DNA of 64,000 bases from JABFRG01 sp046351415 (GTDB taxonomy: Bacteria > Myxococcota_A > Polyangia > Polyangiales > Polyangiaceae). Shown piece by piece: positions 61,839 to 64,000 of the stretch (its first letter is position 1; the number at the start of each line of letters is the position of its first letter). The translations under genes were made by a program, and so were the position numbers. The notes under the pieces are model-generated. The model searched no databases. It saw only the letters and a list, made by a program, of their open reading frames with translations, and had not been told where the DNA came from. The stretch spans positions 124,001 to 188,000 of the forward strand of contig JAXLYO010000008.1 in NCBI GenBank assembly GCA_046351415.1, written 5' to 3'.

Positions 61839-61850
61839 CCTACATGTAGG
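61839..61850. promoter_or_regulatory. Perfect 12-bp palindrome between divergent genes
   Basis: CCTACATGTAGG lies in the 298-bp gap between the SDR gene and the lipoprotein gene at 62059, 79 bp before the SDR start codon. A perfect dyad of this size between divergent promoters is a candidate operator, for example of a TetR- or MarR-type regulator. A chance palindrome cannot be excluded. The rest of the gap shows no coding frame I trust. Confidence 0.4.
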
Positions 61851-62058
61851 TGCGCTTTCTTGCACCCCTCGCCCCGGGAGGGACACACGGGTGAGAAGAG
61901 CATTTCCGCGGGACGGACACGTTTCCGGCTCTTCGACTGTAAGCGGCCGCAGATCGTTTGCGTTCTTCGAGCGTCACACGAGCAGCACCACGCGATTCGG
62001 CTGCTCGCACTCTCGCGCAGCTGCTGTTGCTTGCCGTTTCGACTCGGAGAAAAGTCCC

Positions 62059-63474
62059 ATGCGTATCTTCCAGCTTTCCGCTCTTGCAACCACCGTCGCT
62101 TCCGCTGCGCTCAGCGTCGCCTGCGGGTCCGCCCCCAGTGCAACGCAACCTCCGCTGACGAGCGCGAACACGAGCGGTCAATGGGAAACGCCGGTCGCGG
62201 CGGGGCTTCCTCCCGTCGAGAACGAACCGCAAGGAGAGACCGACGGCGCCTGGGGCATTCGCGAACGATCGTCCGACGCGGAATACGCCGAGACCATCCG
62301 TCGTGTCACGACGATGGTCGGGGATGGAGACCTCCAACGTCGTGTGGCGCGTCGCCAGCTCTCGCTCGTCAACGTGACGTGGGAAGACACGGGACGTTTC
62401 GAAGGGTCGTCGGTCGGCCCCAACATCTCCGACCTCACGCTTCAAGTGCGCCGCCCCCGAAATGGCAACGGGGCAGCCTACGAGTCGAACCTGCTTCCGG
62501 TGATTCGTTACCCCAACTTCAGCGACCGCACCGGAGACGTCGCTGCCGACAAGTTCTTCGTTCGCGTTGGCAACGAGCGTCAAGGCACGCTCCGTACGGT
62601 GCCTCTCACCGAGGTGCTTCGTGATCCGCGCCTCTTCTCCGCGCTTCCGGAAAGCCTCGCAGGTACCGGAAGCCTCCTCGCGAGCCGCGATTCGCATTTT
62701 CTCGTGAGTGCACAAGCGGTCTTCTTGCCGATTCCGAAGTCGGGCAAGGCCGAGTTCAACCCGGTGCTGTTCAACTACCAGTCGTATCCGGGCGCGCCTG
62801 CGGTGCTCTCGATCCTCGTGACACGTCAAGGAACGAGCCTTCGCGTCATCGAGAACCGCCCGGAAGAAGGCGCCGCATCCGTGGGCTTCGGACAAGAGCT
62901 CTACTTCGACAACAAGGGCCAACGCGCGGCTTTCACGGCGGAGCGCAAGACCGATGTCGAAGCGCGCATCGCAGCACAAGGCGGGCCTCGCACGGAGGAC
63001 GACAAGTCTGCGCTCGCTCGCGGCGCTGACGTGCTCTTCCTCGTGCAAGTTCCGCTCATGCAGCCGCAGCGCCCGCGAAGGCTCATGGCTCCGGCTGCTC
63101 CCTCCGCTGCCGATGCGGCGCCTGCACCCCAGTCTGCTGCGAAGTCAGCTGCGCCTTCGGGCGGGGCCATGCGCGGCGAACGAAGTGACGTCGAGCAAGC
63201 CGTGCTGGGTCATGGCCCGAACCTCGGACGGTACGCGGAAGGCTTCGGTCGCCAGCTCGTTCGCGACACGCGCTTTCCCGTCCGCATCACGGTCCAATTC
63301 TACAAGGCGACGAGCAATGGCGTCGTGAGCGACGTCGACCTCGACGGCATCGCGAAAAGCATCGGTGGTGTCTACGAACACGCGGATGCGGTGGGGAGCC
63401 TCGTCCTTCCGGAAGGGGACCGCATGCGTCCGACCGCCTGGCAGCACGTTCCGCCGAGCTGGTTTCCCTGGTGA
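62059..63474 (+). CDS. Large lipoprotein of unknown function
   Basis: A 471-residue exported protein. ATG 62059 has GGAGAAAAG upstream and gives a signal peptide ending SVAC (lipobox). The mature part has a long beta-rich domain (residues 90-320), with DVTLQVRRP-like and VFLPIPKSGKAEFNPVLFNYQSYP segments, a Pro/Ala/Ser linker near 345, and a C-terminal domain of about 100 residues with a helical start and a closing strand-rich part. No catalytic motif or known family. It stands alone. Confidence 0.72.
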   Translation: MRIFQLSALATTVASAALSVACGSAPSATQPPLTSANTSGQWETPVAAGLPPVENEPQGETDGAWGIRERSSDAEYAETIRRVTTMVGDGDLQRRVARRQLSLVNVTWEDTGRFEGSSVGPNISDLTLQVRRPRNGNGAAYESNLLPVIRYPNFSDRTGDVAADKFFVRVGNERQGTLRTVPLTEVLRDPRLFSALPESLAGTGSLLASRDSHFLVSAQAVFLPIPKSGKAEFNPVLFNYQSYPGAPAVLSILVTRQGTSLRVIENRPEEGAASVGFGQELYFDNKGQRAAFTAERKTDVEARIAAQGGPRTEDDKSALARGADVLFLVQVPLMQPQRPRRLMAPAAPSAADAAPAPQSAAKSAAPSGGAMRGERSDVEQAVLGHGPNLGRYAEGFGRQLVRDTRFPVRITVQFYKATSNGVVSDVDLDGIAKSIGGVYEHADAVGSLVLPEGDRMRPTAWQHVPPSWFPW

Positions 63475-63505
63475 GTGAGTTGCGTGAGCGCGACAGTACG
63501 TAGCT

Positions 63506-64000
63506 TCAGGCTCTTCGCGGGCGCTTCAGCGAAACCACATTGCCGCGCGAGTCGTCGGGGTCGTGCGGCGGCAGCGAGAGAACGAGACGTTCGATGCGCG
63601 GAAGCGCTTCCTTCGTCGCGCGCTCCGCTCGGAGTTCGTCGAAGGCTTCAGCGAACACGAGAACGAGCATGTAGATGCCGCCGAACGAGTGCACGACGAA
63701 GCCCGTCTCGCCGTCTTCGACCTTTTGCGTGTGCGCGAAGGGCTTGCCGGAACGGAGGGCGTTCACTTGGGGCAGTGCGCGTACGGCGAAGAGAACACGC
63801 GCCGTGCGTGCGTCTTGCGGCTCGGGACCGCGGTCGTTGTGAGACTCGCTCTCGAACGACGGCGGAAGGGAGCTGCGCGGCGGGAGGGGACTCTCGTCCT
63901 CGTCCACGTCGTGCGCCGGCAAGAGACGCGCGAGCTCATGTGTCGAAACGTCGCGGAGGTCTTCGAGCTCGGGACGACTGACGGAAGGCGTGACGCGCGC
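63506..64000 (-). CDS. Hypothetical protein, C-terminal part (runs off the right edge)
   Basis: The minus-strand frame is open from the right edge (64000) to its stop at 63506, giving 164 visible residues, so the gene's 5' end is outside the window. An acidic Asp/Glu/Pro/Ser-rich section (HDVDEDESPLPP) is followed by a compact domain with ARVLFAVRALPQVNAL, FVVHSFGGIYMLVLVFAEAFDEL and a helical end. The domain pattern is not one I recognise with confidence. A TTG at 63922 is an internal codon here, not a start. Confidence 0.6.
   Translation of the reverse strand, partial: ARVTPSVSRPELEDLRDVSTHELARLLPAHDVDEDESPLPPRSSLPPSFESESHNDRGPEPQDARTARVLFAVRALPQVNALRSGKPFAHTQKVEDGETGFVVHSFGGIYMLVLVFAEAFDELRAERATKEALPRIERLVLSLPPHDPDDSRGNVVSLKRPRRA

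Overview
This 64 kb window comes from the chromosome of a GC-rich, Gram-negative myxobacterium, most likely in the Polyangiales/Labilithrix part of Myxococcota. That placement is inferred from gene content, not from an rRNA or a database match. The signs are strong G/C third-position bias, many lipoproteins with Ala/Pro/Ser/Gly-rich linkers, a Pkn-type Ser/Thr kinase with one C-terminal membrane anchor, a GYF_2-type protein, an IgGFc-binding-type lipoprotein, and two giant kelch proteins whose ends look like MYXO-CTERM sorting tails. I see no rRNA, tRNA, CRISPR array, prophage, insertion sequence or restriction cluster. Both edges cut through genes (minus strand at 1-901; minus strand at 63506-64000).

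Layout. 1-5173: a partial lytic-transglycosylase-like lipoprotein, a small lipoprotein, a membrane-anchored Ser/Thr kinase and the helicase PriA; the last three are linked by 4-bp start/stop overlaps. 5120-9370: a minus-strand operon for a small lipoprotein, a secreted HEAT-repeat protein and an O-antigen-ligase-like membrane protein with TPRs. 9557-12411: a GNAT acetyltransferase, a ComF-type phosphoribosyltransferase and a multi-spanning glycosyltransferase-like protein. 12723-16129: a GYF_2/TM/large periplasmic-domain protein coupled to a lipoprotein. 16131-17110: a striking long inverted repeat built from four 72-bp units. 17111-23757: a DsbD-like protein, TPR protein, twin Cys-lipoproteins, MATE exporter, NAD-epimerase and an envelope protein. 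23835-33820: glnS, an EGF/jelly-roll-like lipoprotein, an outer-membrane barrel candidate, FKBP, VWA protein plus membrane partner, and a cardiolipin synthase. 33806-40487: two tandem kelch-repeat surface proteins. 40683-44721: an orphan OmpR-type regulator, a DUF3293 protein, an IgGFc-binding-like lipoprotein and a formylglycine-enzyme-family lipoprotein. 44818-50466: a four-gene, fully overlapping GldA/GldF/GldG/DUF4340 transporter operon. 50527-55839: Dam-type methylase, 5-formyl-THF cyclo-ligase, metallo-beta-lactamase-fold hydrolase, an M49-like metallopeptidase lipoprotein with an EF-hand, and Aat. 55840-63474: a gene-free leader, a primary-type sigma factor, BolA, a quinone-oxidoreductase-like MDR, TVP38 protein, a lamin-tail lipoprotein, a small Arg-rich protein, an SDR and a large lipoprotein.

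How the genes work together. The window mixes housekeeping functions (PriA, GlnS, sigma factor, Aat, folate repair) with an unusually large envelope set. About a third of the genes carry signal peptides or lipoboxes, and several pairs (VWA/membrane protein, GYF_2/lipoprotein, kelch/kelch, GldFG/DUF4340) look like co-translated envelope machines. The observations most worth following are the 72-bp repeat inverted element, the tandem MYXO-CTERM-like kelch pair, the Gld-like operon and the M49-like lipoprotein.
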